Part shown: positions 63,864 through 64,000 of the stretch, piece by piece | Layout: every line of letters starts with the position of its first letter | Position numbering within the stretch: position 1 is the stretch's first letter | Source: Sipunculus nudus | Taxonomy: Eukaryota; Annelida; Sipuncula; Golfingiida; Sipunculidae | Length of the DNA stretch: 64,000 bases | Assembly: GCA_026874595.1 (NCBI GenBank) | Contig: CM049311.1 | Location: forward strand, 37,064,676 to 37,128,675 | Direction of reading: 5' to 3' | Notes under the pieces: model-generated | The model's database searches: none | The model's input: only the letters and a program-made list of their open reading frames with translations | Told to the model about the DNA's origin: nothing | Translations under genes and position numbers: made by a program

Positions 63864-63965
63864 CCTAATGAACATGTTCCGGCCACCCATGCTGTACTTT
63901 CCTTCTGCTAACCTTTTGATCTCATACATGGGAGTGCACTTACAGTTGTTGGCAATCTTCTGCAC
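63864..63965 (-). CDS. GAS2: GAS2 family protein, GAR domain first half (internal exon)
   Basis: This internal exon of a growth-arrest-specific 2 family gene encodes 34 residues, reading VQKIANNCKC ... KYSMGGRNMFIR. The Cys-Lys-Cys pair, the following basic stretch and the GKY..G..MFIR ending match the N-terminal half of the GAS2-related (GAR) domain, which binds microtubules. The exon runs from a CAG acceptor at 63966-63968 (preceded by a pyrimidine-leaning tract) to the donor AGG|GTATGT, in phase 0, and joins in frame to the exon at 57217. The frame stays open to 64000, so the exact 5' border is probable rather than certain. The upstream actin-binding calponin-homology domain of this family is expected beyond the right edge of the window. 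Cellular role by family: a linker between actin and microtubules. Confidence 0.85.
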
Positions 63966-64000
63966 CTGTTGGTGAGAGTACACAATAAACACAGTCCCTG

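Noticed and set aside
1-64000. CRISPR arrays, bacterial operons, integrated viral genes
   Set aside because: No spacer-repeat pattern, no dense long frames, and no capsid or integrase frames; the tandem repeats seen have no unique spacers.

Overview
This window looks like AT-rich, intron-rich, repeat-dense nuclear DNA from an animal, most likely a lophotrochozoan invertebrate such as a bivalve or other mollusc. The basis is spliced exons of two animal gene families (a globin and GAS2), tRNA-derived SINEs, degraded non-LTR retrotransposons, many short inverted-repeat elements, and GACGGAC-type dispersed repeats that I associate with mollusc genomes. The phylum is an inference. Nothing bacterial, viral or CRISPR-like was seen. 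Most open frames in the window are short chance frames or lie inside repeats.

Two genes can be supported. (1) A two-exon globin on the + strand (exon 1 at 29155-29372, exon 2 at 34305-34725) encodes a complete 212-residue protein with distal and proximal heme histidines, the CD1 Phe and the A-helix Trp. Its N-terminus, MGCETS, is a myristoylation/palmitoylation signature like that of globin X. (2) The 3' end of a GAS2 (growth-arrest-specific 2) family gene lies on the - strand (63864-63965, then 57047-57217). It encodes the microtubule-binding GAR domain, split by a 6.6 kb intron; the calponin-homology part would lie beyond the right edge.

Layout. 0.6-2.4 kb: a terminal-inverted-repeat element carrying five 280-bp dimeric tandem repeats, nearly every half bearing the 12-bp palindrome GGTGGCGCCACC. 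3-23 kb: apparently non-coding, with a TTAA-flanked MITE family, a 907-bp hAT-like element with 8-bp target duplication, a GGATCC-type MITE, microsatellites and poly(G/C) tracts. 23.6-25.4 kb: a dead LINE immediately followed by a tRNA-derived SINE. 29-35 kb: the globin gene, with LINE debris, a 56-bp minisatellite and a SINE in its intron. 35-47 kb: a foldback element, a second GGATCC MITE, and a large block (41-47 kb) of dispersed and tandem repeats. 47-57 kb: AT-rich non-coding DNA, part of which may be GAS2 3' UTR. 57-64 kb: GAS2 and its intron, containing further repeat copies, a hAT transposase C-terminal remnant and a pogo/mariner-type MITE.

The two genes show no functional link. The dominant theme is repeat biology: the same families (TTAA MITE, foldback element, GGTGGCGCCACC monomers, 660-bp repeat) recur across the window and inside both introns.
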